A stretch of 64,000 bases of DNA from Ceratotherium simum simum (GCF_000283155.1 NW_004454156.1:40311635-40375634); one strand, 5' to 3'; positions 22,227 through 35,104 are shown, counted from the first letter of the stretch. A program made the numbers and translations. Notes: generated by a model from the letters alone, not told the origin.

Positions 22227-23604
22227 CACACACCATCTATTAACATCTCTCTGAATTGGTGGTCTGTGGAGCCTATTTTGTGAATTGTTGCTCTCTGGGG
22301 CTGGCCCTGCAAACTACTGTATGGGTCTCTTCGTGGTTATATTTGCTTCAACCTAGGCCTCAGGGCTGCCATAGCCCCTCTCCCGACCTGTAACTGTCCC
22401 ACCTTTATAAAGTGATAACCTAGCATAGGATGGATTCAATCACTGGGCTCAATGAAAGGAGGCAAACCACTGTGGGAGCAGCTCCCTTCCTTCCAATTCT
22501 GTCTTCATGGTAACATGATAAAAGAATTATCAGAGCCCAGAGAACAGCTTGTATTTCTTTCTTGATACATGTGTGCTACACATGGAAGATGCTGCTAATA
22601 ACATACACATCTCTGATGGTCTTGGATTTCTGACTATAGTCTACAGACACTACATTAATTTCTCCTTGAAACATTCACAGTAACATGAATCCATCGTGGG
22701 CTTTCCTCATCACTCACGATACAATAGGCAACTTCCCGTTGATTTTTATAGCCCCAGAGATTAAGGTCAAAGAGCTATTGGAAAATACAACGTGCTAATG
22801 ACTCACTTCACCACTATCTTTCCTGAAGAAAAGTGAATAAAATAAACAGACATTTCCTTTTTGAATCCTATCCCAGTGATATGAGCACAGTAAGACGACT
22901 CATCAAAAAATGATTCTAAAATGGATCCCAATTTGATTTGTAAATGCTGAAATACGATGCTCAGTCCAAATCAAAAACTGTTTAAATTCTTACTGAAAAT
23001 ATTGTGCCTATTTAAACTAGAAACTGCAGCAGGAGTTCCAAGAGGATGCCCGGGACAGTAAAATAGCCCCTTTGAATCAATAAAACATTTCTTAGCTACT
23101 GACTACTGTAAAACATGATTCAGCAACACATTAAGTACCCCACAGTTTCTGGGACTAAATCACTAAATACAACAGAACATTGTGATGAATATCTGGTAGG
23201 CTAACTAAAAAGAATTTTCAACATTTTTAAGTGTTTTGAAGAATGGAGTGATCAAGTCTGGTTGACTCCAGTCTTAGTTCATACCTCATGATTTTCTACT
23301 ATTATTTCCCAAATATATAGCAAGAACAATGGATTCTAAGTTTCATCTTTATATCCACATTACTCTCATATACATATTCCCCATTTCCTCCTAGAAAGAA
23401 ATAAACATAACAATCAATTCTCTTATGATAATGGAACTAAAGGAACTTCAGAGACAACACTAACTGTGGAGAATACTGCATACGGAGAGAAGTCAGAGAA
23501 AAACATGTGGAAGAGAGGAAAAAATGCATTGAAAAGATTTTAAATGAAAACATCAGTGGACGTTATCGCTTCATTAGCCAGAATTCTGAATATTAAAAAA
23601 TGGT

Positions 23605-23942
23605 ATTGGCCACTCAATTGCTGTTGAGTGAAAGAAGCCAGACACAAAAAAACACATACTGGATAATTTGAAAGTTCATAAGAAGACAAAACCGATCTAT
23701 GCTTGGAAGAGTCAGGATAGTGATTACTTCTGGAAAAGAGGGAGAAAAAGATTTGGAAGGAAGAAAGTAAAGATTCAGAAGGGACAAAAGGAGGATTCTG
23801 GGGTGCATGTAATGTTCTATTTCTTGACCTGCATGATAACTACACAGTTGTGTTCACTTTGTGATAATTCACTGACCTGTATCCCTACAATTTGTGCATT
23901 GTTCTATACATAGGTTATACATCAATAAAGTTTACTTAAAAT
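23605..23942 (+). mobile_element. Old L1 3' end
   Basis: The words 'gagtgaaagaagccagacac', 'tagtgattacttctgg', 'gtgttcactttgtgataatt' and 'ggttatacatcaataaag' lie in the order of an L1M-type 3' end. It ends with an A-rich stretch at about 23935. Confidence 0.85.
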
Positions 23943-24124
23943 ATAATTAACTACACAATTTCTAATATAATCACCAGAATCATGTTTTTTCACCACTACT
24001 TTTTCAATGTGCCTCTAAGTTTAGATGTAAAGTAACCTCACAGTAATATAATAAAGATCTTTATTTCCTTTTTTTCTCAAGCAAAATCCACCTATACTTG
24101 CTAGGTCAGTATAAATCATTAAAG

Positions 24125-24608
24125 TGTTACAGACTGATTTTAAAAATGGCCCCAATTCTCCACCTCTCCTTGTATTCATGCCCTTTGCTATGTGACTTTG
24201 TAGCTCCTTCCAGGAAGAGGTAGAGTCTATTTCCTCATCCCCTGAATGATGGGCCGGCCTTGTGACTTCCTTCAGCCACCAGAATACAGTGGAAGTAATA
24301 GTGTGTCAATTCCAACCCTGGGCCTGAAAAGCTTTGGGTGCTTTCAACGCTCTTTCTCTTGGAACCTTGCCACCATGAGAAAAACCCTCACTAGCTGCCT
24401 AGAAGATGCGCGACTGTGTGCAAGAGAGCTGAGCCATCGCAGCTGAGGCCATTCTGGATCATCCAGCCCCAGGCACCCATCAGCTGATTACAGACCCATC
24501 ACTGAGATCACCCACACCTGGCCCAGGAGAGCAAAACTCCTCAGCTGGCCCCTAGAAGTGTGAGAAATAATACACAATTGTTTTATGAAGTAATTGTTAA
24601 CTGATAGA
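24125..24608 (+). mobile_element. LTR relic, MaLR/ERVL-like
   Basis: It starts tgttacagactgattt and ends about taactgatag. Internal 'gggccggccttgtgacttcc', 'cagctgaggccattctgg' and 'gtgtgagaaataatacaca' (polyadenylation-like AATAAT) resemble a common ancient mammalian LTR. No coding part is attached. Family not settled. Confidence 0.6.
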
Positions 24609-25084
24609 GGAAGGGCGAAGAGGTGATACCAGAAGGGGAGTGCCTCCGAATCCAAAGGAATTCCAGCTTAAAAACCAAACAAAACCCTCTATAAGCATAA
24701 ATATCCCGCTTCTTAAAGACTTCAGGATATAACTGAGAAGGTATAATGGTTTGCTAATAATGTGTGAGAAAAATTCTTGTTTTAACTACAAAGCAGATAC
24801 ATTTAAAATAAGAAAATTTGCTATAAAAAACAACGAAGTTCGGAGAACTCTATGATTTCTAAACCCAACTACTGAAAGAGCCTACCAGAATAGTTCAATC
24901 TACATAGTAAAAGTATGAGCATCTAATATTACGCCCAGTGCTGATGCTTGAGCAAGGCTTTAAGTCATGGTTTCCCCACCTATAACAAGTAGGTGCAGTT
25001 GCTGTCAGGAATTAATGACAAAAAGGATGTTAGAAGTACTTTCATAAACTATAAACTGTTATATAAATATTAGTAGCACAGGGA

Positions 25085-25290
25085 GGGGAGCCCAGGCTTT
25101 AGAGGTAGATTCTCCCACTCCAGCTACATGATCTTCCATTACTTAATTTCCTTGAGCCTTAGGACTCCATTTCATTATAAGCTAAAAAAAAAAGATAACA
25201 CTACTTATCTCACAAGGTTACTTGGAGAATTATGACTAAAGCACCCAACAGAAAGGCACCACTAATTAGGCATTCAATAAATGCTAGCAA
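25085..25290 (+). repeat. MIR SINE
   Basis: The order 'cagctacatgatcttccatt', 'acttaatttccttgagcctt', 'cacaaggttacttggagaat' and 'ggcattcaataaatgc' is that of a plus-strand MIR. Confidence 0.8.
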
Positions 25291-25724
25291 AATATATAAA
25301 CAGGTAGATAAAAAGATGTGTAGGTAATAATGACCAAAAAGGAAATTTATTGTATTAGAAAAGAGAAAATTATCAAGTTATTCTTATGCAAGTAATACCA
25401 TAAGGATAGAAGCCTCAGGTAAATAAAATCAAGAGTGATTAGAAGCAGAGCAGCAGCTGGTCTAGCTAGTTTCACTTGGAGAGAAAGTCTGGGGAAAAGT
25501 TGGGTAAGAATATAAGATTACTAGAGGCAGGACTTAGGTTATGTACAAAAGGGTTAAACTGGGCCTGAGTGCTGGAGAACTTAGGAAACAGAGAACTCTT
25601 ATGTCACTTGCTGTGTAGGATCACTGTCAATAAAAACATTTATGTCTATAGAGCATTATTGTCTCTCTTGTACCTTGTTACCATGACTGCAAGAAGGTGG
25701 CCCTGAATAGGGTGGGTGGGCTTT

Positions 25725-25800
25725 GAGAGTGGGGGATAGAAAGGAAGATGGGAGGGAAGGAGAGAGGATGGGAAAGAGGGGAAAAGGGAGGCAGGGTGAA
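25725..25800. repeat. Purine-rich (GGGA/GGA) tract
   Basis: About 75 bases almost entirely of A and G on the plus strand, e.g. aggaagatgggagggaagg. It is low-complexity, with several GGG runs. Confidence 0.9.
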
Positions 25801-26469
25801 TACAGAGTGCTCACTACTAATTTAAAGGCATTTATCTTAGCTCCATGAAAATTGCACCTCACTCCAAAACCTTTGAAGTAAACAGAAATGTCAGTGTACT
25901 AACATAATTAACAGACTAATCAACTTTCTATCCATTTAAAATAAAACCTCTAAAGAAGCTGACACTCATTAACCACTAGGCACTGTACCAAACAAATTTC
26001 AAATTCAGCCTGGGTCCCTCCAAATACCTTTACAGTCTTATCATCCACACTCACCTACATAGGTGGGATTCATCAGGCACAAGCCTGGCCCATGCTGTCC
26101 ATACCTGTGTCTTAGTTTCTTCCAGCCCTGATAACTTCCCACCCCATTGTCATCTTTCCCAGGTTATTAGAAGGTCAAATGATTCCTACATAGAAAACTC
26201 AGAAAAAATTATTAAAACCAATAAGAGTTAGTTTTAGTATGATAATAAATATTTTAAAAATTATAATCTTGCTCACAGCAATATTCAATATAAAATTACC
26301 TGGGGAAAACCTAAATAGAAATGTACAAAGCCTATGTGGAAAAAAAAACCATACTATTTAATTGCCCTTTTTCTGTTTTCAAATTTGTAAAGAAAAGGAA
26401 ATAAGGGAAAAAATACGTCAGTGCTAGTGAGAAGAGAAATTGAACATCCTCCCTGAAAGGTAATGTGCA

Positions 26470-26925
26470 CTGAATAAACCAAAGCTTGGAAACCAATAAT
26501 TTCTCTTCTAAACATAATCATAGACTCACATGAAGGTTTATGGTCAAGAATGCCCCTGACAGCACTATATATAATAAGGAAAAATAGAAACTCATCTGAA
26601 AATCCAACTTCAGGGGAATGGTTAAATGAACTATCCTACAGCCATTAACTGGGATACTATATCAGCATTACAATAATTTTTAGAAGATTATATAATAACA
26701 CACAGAAAGTGTTCATTATACATTAAGTAAAAAAGTTTTCACAGCTATCTATGAAATATAATTCCAAATTTCTATACCCATATATATGATTAGCAGGAAA
26801 TATATCAATTTTTGTAGGAGATGATGGTAATTTTTATTTTTTCTTTATATGTTTCTCTAGTTTCTAAATTTCAAACAATAGGGATGAATTATTTTTATAA
26901 ATAGGAAAGACAATGTGATTTTTTT
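26470..26925 (+). mobile_element. Old L1 3' region
   Basis: It has 'cagcactatatataataagg', 'gggaatggttaaatgaacta', 'acagccattaactgggata' and 'tatgtttctctagtttcta', matching the typical order in old L1 3' ends. Confidence 0.75.
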
Positions 26926-27004
26926 AAGGAATGTTTTTAAATGCTATCTGTGATTTTCTAACTAAATGGGAACTTTCTATCCTCTGCAATTGAACAGTGT
27001 TTGG

Positions 27005-27190
27005 TTCATTTCGTACAGCACTCACTAAATGCTGCCTTGGTTTAATTATATGTGAGAACAGTGATCTTCATAAGGGTAGGAATTCAGTCTTATTATACTC
27101 TATATTTCTCAGAGTACCCCTACTTAAGTCATCATTAAATACCTGTAAAATGAGTGAGTGAATAAATGGCAAATGCTCAATAAATTTATG
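27005..27190 (+). repeat. L2 LINE 3' end
   Basis: Contains 'taagggtaggaattcagtct' and ends 'gagtgagtgaataaatgg', the usual L2 end pattern. Confidence 0.65.
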
Positions 27191-27479
27191 TTGACAGGCT
27201 GCTTAATTACAACAGGTAAAAAGAATTTACCTGTGGATTACAAATTATATAATTTGAAGCTTTTTTCTGACAAGCTTTTCAGTACCCTCAAATAATTTAA
27301 AATATATATACATTAGTTTAACACTATATTACAACATTGATTCTTTGAATTAAAAAAAAAGTCCTGATAAGGATAAATGTTAAAGAAGAGTAACACAGTA
27401 AGTTCATGCTTTGGCATTCTCCTCTTGTTCCAAATCTATAGCAAATATAAATTCTAAAAGAAAATTTAAAAAGATAATC

Positions 27480-28588
27480 ATCCCAGTGACCCTGAAATGG
27501 CAGAGAAGTAAGTACATGGTAGTGGGTAGAGCCACTGAATCTCTGGGTGGGCTGTCTAGAAAGAAGCAGAGACAGCCAGGAATTTAGTAATTGAGGATAA
27601 GAAACTAAAAGTACTCCTCAGCAACTGAAATCTGGGACAATACCACCAAAAATCACTCTGAGGCAGGAACTAACATTATAATTTAGCTTCAGACTTAGGG
27701 AGCACAGATAGGAGAAGATAAGGGATGAGGAAGATGAAAATAAACTTCCAATTCAAAGTGAGCCTCAAACTCAGTTAAAAAAATCTAATGCTAAGAAAGC
27801 AAAGTCAATGATTTGAACAGGAATTTTCTCCAGATCAGAATAGTTTTACGAAATGTTCTCACAAATATTTTTTTAAAAATTTAGCATGCTTAAAAAGTTA
27901 AATGAATGAATACATTTAAAAAGAATAAAACAAGAACAGGTAGCTATGAAAAATTAGAAACCTCAGAAATGAAAAACAGTCTTATAATTAAAATTGTAAT
28001 AGATGGGATAAAGTCTAGATGGGCATAGTAAAGCAGGAATTTTAAAGTTAGAAGATGGAACCGAGGTATTCATTCAAAATGCAGCAAAAAAGACAAAAGG
28101 GTAAGAGCACGAAAGACTTGTTAACAGACATGAAAAATAGAGAGGCTCCAACACTTGTCTAATAGGAGTTTCAGCTGAAAAGCATGGTGAAGCAGTATTT
28201 GAAGAGATAACAGCTAATCATTTTTCAAATGTGAGGAAAGACATGAGTCTTCAGATTGACAATGCACCGTCTACTGAGTAAAAGTGAGATAAATCCAAAT
28301 ACAGACATCATGATAAAACTACAGAACACAAAGAATTAAGAGACTATCCCAAAAGAGAGAAAGACAGATTATCTACAAAGGAAGAAAGTATGGAAAAGAC
28401 AGAAGTCAGAAGACACTGGTATAACGATCAAAAATACTGCTGAAAAACAAGTGTTAACCTAGAACTGTACACCTGATGAGTCTCATAATAGAATGAGTTC
28501 AAAATAAAGATATTTTCAGACATATAAAGTACACACTTCCCAGTGACTCTCATATAAGACCTGTTAAAGGATATAATCTAAAGATATG
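27480..28588 (+). mobile_element. Probable old L1/HAL1-type relic
   Basis: An A-rich stretch whose later part ('taacctagaactgtacacc', 'aaaataaagatattttcaga', 'cagtgactctcatataagac') recalls L1M 3' text. No coding frame survives. The earlier part could be ordinary intron. Confidence 0.4.
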
Positions 28589-28733
28589 GATTTAGCAAAT
28601 AAAAACACAGGACACCCAGTTAAATCTGAATTTCAGACAAACAACGAATACTTTTTAGTGTATGTCCCAAATTATTTGCTACTTATCTGAAATTCAGATT
28701 TAACTGGGTGTCCTGTGTTTTACCTGGCAAACC
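28589..28733. mobile_element. Palindromic non-autonomous DNA transposon
   Basis: Perfect 36-nt inverted arms occupy 28602-28637 and 28686-28721: the left starts aaaacacaggacacccagtt and the right starts tctgaaattcagatttaact. A 48-nt spacer lies between. Weaker outer complementarity ('tttagcaaata' versus 'tacctggcaaa') extends it. This matches a MER-type near-palindromic mammalian element. It could form a stable hairpin. Confidence 0.85.
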
Positions 28734-29413
28734 TACCTCAAAAGAAAATGTGAACCCAGCAAGAAAGCACAGGATACAAGACACCATGCTGAGTGCAAAA
28801 ACTGATAAAAATGTCAGTAAATTCATCTAACTCTTAACTATATGGAAAACAACTTTCTATATTTACAATAGTTACACCTTTGAAAATAACTGTAAAATTT
28901 GTTTCTTTTGTCTAAGAAACAAATCCATTTTCTTTTAAAGATGCAGCAAGTTGTCATAACCTTCTTTGGATTCTTCCATGTTAAAAGAAATGTAAATCCA
29001 ATAACTGTTTTTCCAGCATGTATCACAAAGCCAGTTAGATTGTAATGGTACATGCAATTAATTGTTAAGAGCCTTGCCTTAAAGTTATGAACTACTTCAT
29101 CCCGCCCAACTTGTTTTAAGCCAGACTATGCCACAGGCCACATTCTTTTCTCCAGCCGAGTGTGTTTTTCGAGGGTTTCACCTGCACTTTCTAGTCTTCT
29201 CAAAGCAAACAGACCAGTCTTCCTCTACGAGTTCTCCATCCTGCAGCCACAATCTTTTGTTTTTTTTTTTTTTTTTGGTAATCATTAAGAGGTCTGAAAT
29301 GCAAGCTACAACCAGCCAAGCTCTTCATAACCAAAAAGTCCTATGAATGGCTTAGTTACGTGGAATATTAATCAGGACTGGTGAGTCCCAATTCATGACA
29401 GAGATACGCTCTT

Positions 29414-29632
29414 TTATTTTTATTTTTTTTAATAATTTTATTTATTTATTTTTTCCCCCAAAGCCCCAGTAGATAGTTGTATGTCACAGTTGCATACCCT
29501 TCTAGTTGCTGTATGTGGGACGTGGCCTCAGCATGGCCAGAGAAGCAGTGCATCGGTGCACGCCCGGGATCCGAACCCAGGCCGCCAGCAGCAGAGCACG
29601 CGCACTCAACCGCTAAGCCACAGGGCCGGCCT
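29414..29632 (-). mobile_element. ERE SINE, minus orientation
   Basis: The reverse strand reads aggccggccctgtggctta with a ggttcggatcccgggcgtg box and an A-rich tail. The 14-bp target-site duplication agagatacgctctt is perfect at 29400-29413 and 29633-29646. Confidence 0.95.
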
Positions 29633-29964
29633 AGAGATACGCTCTTGAAAAAAAAATGCACATTATCTTTTCTATGGTCCAAATAAAATTCAGTTTCAGA
29701 TGCACTTTGGGGAGCTTTCTATCTAAAAGGAGCTCTACAGTGAAAGTTTTGGTAATGAGTATTAGGGGGCTCTAATGTATTTGTTTTGTAAATTTATTAA
29801 AGCAGAAAACCGGTGTAAAAAAATGGCGCCAAAAGAAAGTGATGTGGACAGCTCTTTCATATTTGCTTTAACAGGCTCATCTGGAGTCAGCTAAAATTCA
29901 GCCAGTTGGGAGACTGAATAAAGCAAATTGCATCCTGCTGAATCAAACTGATTTAAATACACTA

Positions 29965-30060
29965 AATCCAAGGGCAGGAACAATGTCTTATTCATTATTC
30001 ATCACATATCTTCAGTCTGTAGCTCAGCAGGGCCCTGCCAATTAATGTTTGTGGAATATT
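29965..30060 (+). repeat. L2 LINE 3' end fragment
   Basis: Contains 'gggcaggaacaatgtcttat' and 'taatgtttgtggaatatt', the two usual L2 3'-end marks, with divergence. Confidence 0.65.
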
Positions 30061-31614
30061 GAACGTTTTTAAAAGTTTTCAAGATTATCTATGAAAAAGG
30101 AATGTGCATATCGTAGACTATAAAAGTGTAGATATCTTCTAGTTATATATTTTGGCACTGCCCACAGCACCTGGACACAGGCTAAAAATTTGGAAAATAA
30201 TACTAAGTTGATTTTATACTATAAACTCATGAATGGGGTGATTTTAGTATATCAAAAGAGATATTTGCTTTTAACAAAAGATTTCACTAAATAGATTGGT
30301 CCCCAAGTACTTTCAGAAACAAATTCTATTTTTGAAACTTAGATTAACACCTAATTTACGAGCTCATTTATCTCGTGGCAAAGTTATGGCAAGTGAGAGT
30401 ACTCAGAATGCAGGGAAGCACTGAGCTGTAGAGTAGAGAAGTAGCAAAGGAGGAGTTCCTATTAACACCCTTTTCATGAGGTATTATTTCATTTAATTCT
30501 CATTCTACATCAAACCTCTAGCATAATAATCAAATGACAAATGACGAATGCTGCTCTAGATCCACCAGGAAATAAGTGTATTGTTTGTTATGATAAATGA
30601 AGCATATTATAACAATTCCATAATGTTGAGGGTAGTGAGGCAGGTTTTAGAGCTCCATGTGTGTATATGCAATAAATCATTCCTTTGAAAAGATAATTGC
30701 AGCACTGCTAGAGAGGAGAAAAAAAACAACTTTGAGGGCAATTATTTCAAAGCTCCTCAAATTAACTTGTGCACAGTTGGTTCTTTGTTACTGAGAGCAC
30801 ATTAGTAAAAGTTGTTTCAGGACATTAGTTCACTTAGGTGAAGGAAATAATGTAATTCTAGTTATTAATCACTTTAATTTTAAATGTGCTTTGTAAACTG
30901 AGAAGACATTAAACTGTAAGAACAATGTGGAACACACAAGTAATTAGATGCTTAATGCGTTCCTTTTGAAAAACTTCAGGATAACAGAATCAAAAAGTTT
31001 CAAGGCTCTAAGAAAATTGAGTGTAGATATGTAATGTGAGAAAGTGCTATTTAATTTTACTAACCCACAATATCACAAAGGGAGTGAAATTAAGTCCTTT
31101 TCTCAAAAGCAATTTCAATAGCTTATGCTTAATGAAATCATATTATTTTATGAGTCAATCTTCTCTGTCATGTAATTTAGTGGTGCTTTCTTGAGGCACC
31201 ACGAAACAGAATTTTCTGTGATACTTCACTCCAGAATCCACGCCAAAAAAGTGTAACATTGTTTTGCAAATATCCTCCTGAGACAAACATAAGCAAGGAT
31301 TTGGTGTTACTGACCATCAGTGCAATTGACCAAGATGGAACCATTTGATGTGCTCAGTATGAACAAAACTTGCTAAACGTCACTGCATGCCAGCCATACC
31401 AGGAGAGGAAAATAAAACAAAACTCAATTATTTCAAGGAGTCTCCATTCTATTTTTATAAAAGAGATAGCAAGTGATTACTTCCACTTCTATAGTGGTAT
31501 TTTTATGAATATGAACTGTTAGAGATCCTTGAACCAGCTAGCAAAAGGAATATATTAGATAACCATCCTTTCTTATTAAACAAAACCAAATTAATATTAA
31601 TTGCTTTGATTTCT

Positions 31615-31830
31615 TTTTTTTTTTATAATTTTGTTTATTTATTTTTTTCCCCCAAAGCCCCAGTAGATAGTTGTATGCCATAGCTGCACATCCTTCTAGT
31701 TGCTGTACGTGGGACGTGGCCTCAGCATGGCCGGAGAAGCGGTGCATCCGTCGGTGCGCGCCCGGGATCCGAACCCAGGCTGCCAGCAGCGGAGCACGCA
31801 CACTTAACCGCTAAGCCACGGGGCCGGCCC
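31615..31830 (-). mobile_element. ERE SINE, minus orientation
   Basis: The reverse strand begins gggccggccccgtggctta, with the tRNA-like head, the ERE body and a tail giving the plus-strand T run from 31615. The 17-bp target-site duplication taattgctttgatttct is perfect at 31598-31614 and 31831-31847. Confidence 0.95.
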
Positions 31831-31954
31831 TAATTGCTTTGATTTCTATTAGCTCTCACAACAGGTGGCATATCTTCTGTTCTAATTACCTAGCATCTAC
31901 ATTAGTAATATTTTACAGATATATATAAAATGGTAAAGGAGGCCATGCACCACA

Positions 31955-32075
31955 TAGAAACAGAGATGGTTTGGGAGTCAAATCCTGACTGGGCCTCTTA
32001 ATATCTATGTGATCTTGGGGAAGTTACTTTCTCTGTGTCTCAGTTTCTAATCGGGATTAATAATGTCCAAATCCC
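31955..32075 (+). repeat. MIR SINE
   Basis: Shows 'gagtcaaatcctgactggg', 'tatgtgatcttggggaagtt' and 'ctctgtgtctcagtttct', a typical MIR order. Confidence 0.85.
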
Positions 32076-33689
32076 ACCTCACCCAAAGAAAACATATATA
32101 TTCTTTATCATTTGACATTCAGAGAAATGACTAGCATCTGACATTCTAGAGAGTATCTAACAATTAGCCATGCAGGATTAGAACAGTGAAGGATAAAAAA
32201 GGATCCTCTTCTGTGTGCAGTCTAATGGAGCAAGCAGACATGCCTAATCACAGGGGACACTTCAGGAAACTATGTGTCTAGGGGGTAAAACTTGTGTGAC
32301 AGCCCAAGATGTCATTTCTTTCTTCTCACACACAGCCTCTATCCCAGGCAAGAGAGTAATGATAGCATCAGAGAACTGGAATGTACCTACAGAGTCATCT
32401 AACCTTAAGTACAACACAGGACAGAAATTCCCTGTAGCATCCCTGGTCAACAGTTATTACGTATCTGTTGGATCACATCTATGTGCAGGAAGCTTAGTAC
32501 TTCCAAAGGTGTTTCACACAGAGTTGGGGTACTCTATTCCACAGAAAAGGTTTGCTTGTAGTTGTTGTCAATATGCCTCCTTGTAACTCCATCCTATTGT
32601 CTTTGGCTTTTGAAGCAACTCATAAAATTATGTCTTGTTTTGTAGGGCAGCTAATTAAACATTAAAGGCATATTTACAAACATTTAAAGACATGTTTATA
32701 ATGCAGCAATTATATTTCTCTTCAGTCTGCACTTGTCCAGGGTAAACAATCTCGTGTTCCCAGGCCCTTCACAAGCTTGGTTGACTTTATTAGCCAAAAG
32801 ACAACGAACGCCAAACACCCAAACCCCACATTCAGTCTGATTGACAGAGGACAAGGTTGTTACTTCCAATGCCCTGCTCATTCTGCTTCTAACTAACGCA
32901 TCCTAAAAATGGAGTAGGGCTTTTCATATAGCTTTTTAGCCAAATCTGTGAAAAAATAACTCGGTTTACACTGTAGAATATACATTTAGCCATCTACTCA
33001 TTCATTTACCCAGTCATTCCTCCATCCGTTTAATACAATCTCTTAATGATATCTTAAATTCTACTGATTCTTAAATAATGTTGATTAATCCATTATTCCC
33101 ACGTTACTAAGGTTTGCAGATGTTTCTCAAAAAGTGTCTTGGGTGCCCTCTCCTTGAGCATTAACTCTAACTTACCCAGCATTCTTCCACATATGATGAG
33201 GGCTTATAACAGTTTAAGGCAAAACTTGTTAAAGGCATGATATACTTAAGTGCATTTCCAAAGAAAATTCTTTAAGTCAGCAAAAGCTCTACAAACGATA
33301 AAAGTTCAACAGATGCAGTAGGGAACAGACAATTTACTTGAGAAAATTCTCAGGTAATTAAGATATTCCCTTGACATGAACCATTTTAACAGGGATTAAT
33401 CTTTTTTTTTGTAACACTATCTTAATCTACTCTGCCCTACAAACACACACTGGTCAAGGACACAGAGCCCCAGACCACATGCTGGCTTCAGTCATGGATT
33501 TTGGTTTAATAAGACTCTTGGAGGCTTTTTCTTTATTTCACTGTACCCATATTTTCAAGTTACTAATAACACCTCCCTCCTACACATGTAAGGAGAAATT
33601 AGGAGCATTAATTGAACATCGCACAAAGTAACAAACAAAATTTGGTATCACATATGAGTACCAAACTAGGCATTGGTAAACAAACCTGA

Positions 33690-33835
33690 GTTACAACCTC
33701 AGCTCTATTTAGCCACAGAAAAGTCACTTAACCTGTCTGGGCTTGAATGTTTTCATTTGTAAAGTGTAGACACTGGGTTAAATGATCTGAGGCTCTCCCT
33801 GCTTGTACCACTCCACTGTATGATTCAAAAGAGAC
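33690..33835 (+). repeat. MIR SINE
   Basis: Shows 'acaacctcagctctatttag', 'aagtcacttaacctgtctgg' and 'gttaaatgatctgaggct', in MIR order. Confidence 0.8.
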
Positions 33836-34355
33836 TGAGCCAAAGCACTCAGGGCATTTCACATTTAGCTACAGTTTTACCCATTGCTTAGGAAACGTGT
33901 GTTCACTCTGCTATTTAATACCTGAATATTTCAAGACGGCCAGCAATATTCTGATGAGAGGAAAAAAGCCGCCAAATCACGTGTCAGCAAAGAAGTAGTA
34001 CTGCTAGGTACATGTGAGTGCTCATGTGTGCACACACAGGTGCCCATGCATGTACAACAGGTGATGAGCATGGAACCACAGAATGCTCCACAATGTAAAC
34101 AAATCTCCTGTGGATTTCATCACAAATTAATAGAAGGAAAAAAAGTTCCATCATGTTTAAACGGTAGTGAAGCAATTCTAGCAACCATACACTAAACCTC
34201 TATATTTCCTTATAGCTAAATGGAGTGAGCAGGAGGTGGTTCACTGTGTGACCTTCACACGCTGGGCTAACGACCAAACCTTGGCGAAACAACTCAGATT
34301 TCTGAAAAGCCAAAACAACTGTTGAGTTCATACCAAGGAATTCAGTTAACCTTAC

Positions 34356-34427
34356 CTTGACAAAAGGTGTTGTTAACCCGCTTATAACCTTGTAGACATT
34401 CCATCATTTGGTTATAGCCATGATAAG
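34356..34427 (-). CDS. LTBP1: LTBP1 exon: end of first 8-Cys (hybrid) domain
   Basis: This 72-nt exon has phase 1 at both ends, with acceptor cccttacag and donor gtaagg. The first two bases complete a TCT serine started by the exon at 38890-38992. It encodes YHGYNQMMECLQGYKRV and then NNTFCQ, giving the last two cysteines (MEC, TFC) of the first 8-Cys module. NNT is a possible N-glycosylation site. Human LTBP1 as I recall it has ECLPGYK, so proline is replaced by glutamine here. The last base G joins the next exon to make the GAT of the DINE calcium-binding motif. The exon is short but its placement, phases and sequence are unambiguous. Confidence 0.96.
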
Positions 34428-34780
34428 CTGTAAGGGAAGAAATAATTCTTTGTTATATGCTTAGTTTAAATTCTTAATCCTAAACTACTATATCTGATAA
34501 CCAAAGCCATTTAAGACATCAGTGGTCTTACTTACTCATTTCTAAGATACCAATTCAATGTACATCCAAATTTCTTTCACATTATCCTTGTTTTTCAGTA
34601 TACTTCATATTTTGCAATATAGTCCCCATTAGTTAACATAATCAAGATTTACTGACAACTGAAAAAAATCATAAGACTATTTTATATTTTCTTCCAATTT
34701 GTGATTTATTATTTATATTACAAAGGATCTATTTCTCCCCACTGATTTGCCACAGGCATTTGAATTTTCTTATCATAGGT

Positions 34781-34898
34781 AGGGAGACTATATTTCCTGG
34801 TCTGCCTGGGACAGTCCTGGGTTATGCTTGTTCATTAATAGCGCTCCATTTCACTCTCAAAAGTGTCCCAGTTTAGACAATAAATTATATGCTTGCCT
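34781..34898. mobile_element. Small MER-type DNA transposon relic
   Basis: The ends agggagactatat and 'atatgcttgcctt' are imperfect inverted repeats. Internal 'tgcctgggacagtcctgggt' and 'aagtgtcccagtttagac' are also partly complementary, as in a known near-palindromic mammalian MER element. Confidence 0.65.
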
Positions 34899-35104
34899 TA
34901 ATTATAGGCTCACGTATTCTAGTTATGAGTTGATTCTTACCACTATGAACCTGAAAAGAATAGGTGGTAATGCGAGGAAGCTAGGAGACGTGATCAGTTG
35001 TATGGTTCATCACTCAGAAAACTCATCAACGATACAAATGTTGCAGTCACCAATTTATAAACAAAACCCTATTCACTGAAATTTTGACACTCTAAAGTGA
35101 GACC

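Larger units (their letters stand above)
14127..34355 (-). other. LTBP1: LTBP1 intron, 20.2 kb
   Basis: A long repeat-filled intron: a MaLR-type LTR (15418-15740), an L1 relic with TATATG microsatellite (17205-18130), EREs at 19124, 19873, 29414 and 31615, L1 3' ends (23605, 26470), an LTR relic (24125-24608), MIRs, L2 ends and a palindromic element (28589-28733). I recognise nothing in about 15740-17200 (a moderately GC-rich part at 16265-16900 has short open frames without similarity), 18350-19110, 21345-22070, 22230-23600, 25810-26460, 28735-29400, 30060-31595, 32075-33690 and 33835-34355. Confidence 0.85.

Noticed and set aside
29446..31801. Cys/Ala-rich small proteins (e.g. with SGHAEATSHIQQL-type text)
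   Set aside because: These are translations of ERE SINE heads and bodies; the same text recurs at every ERE copy.
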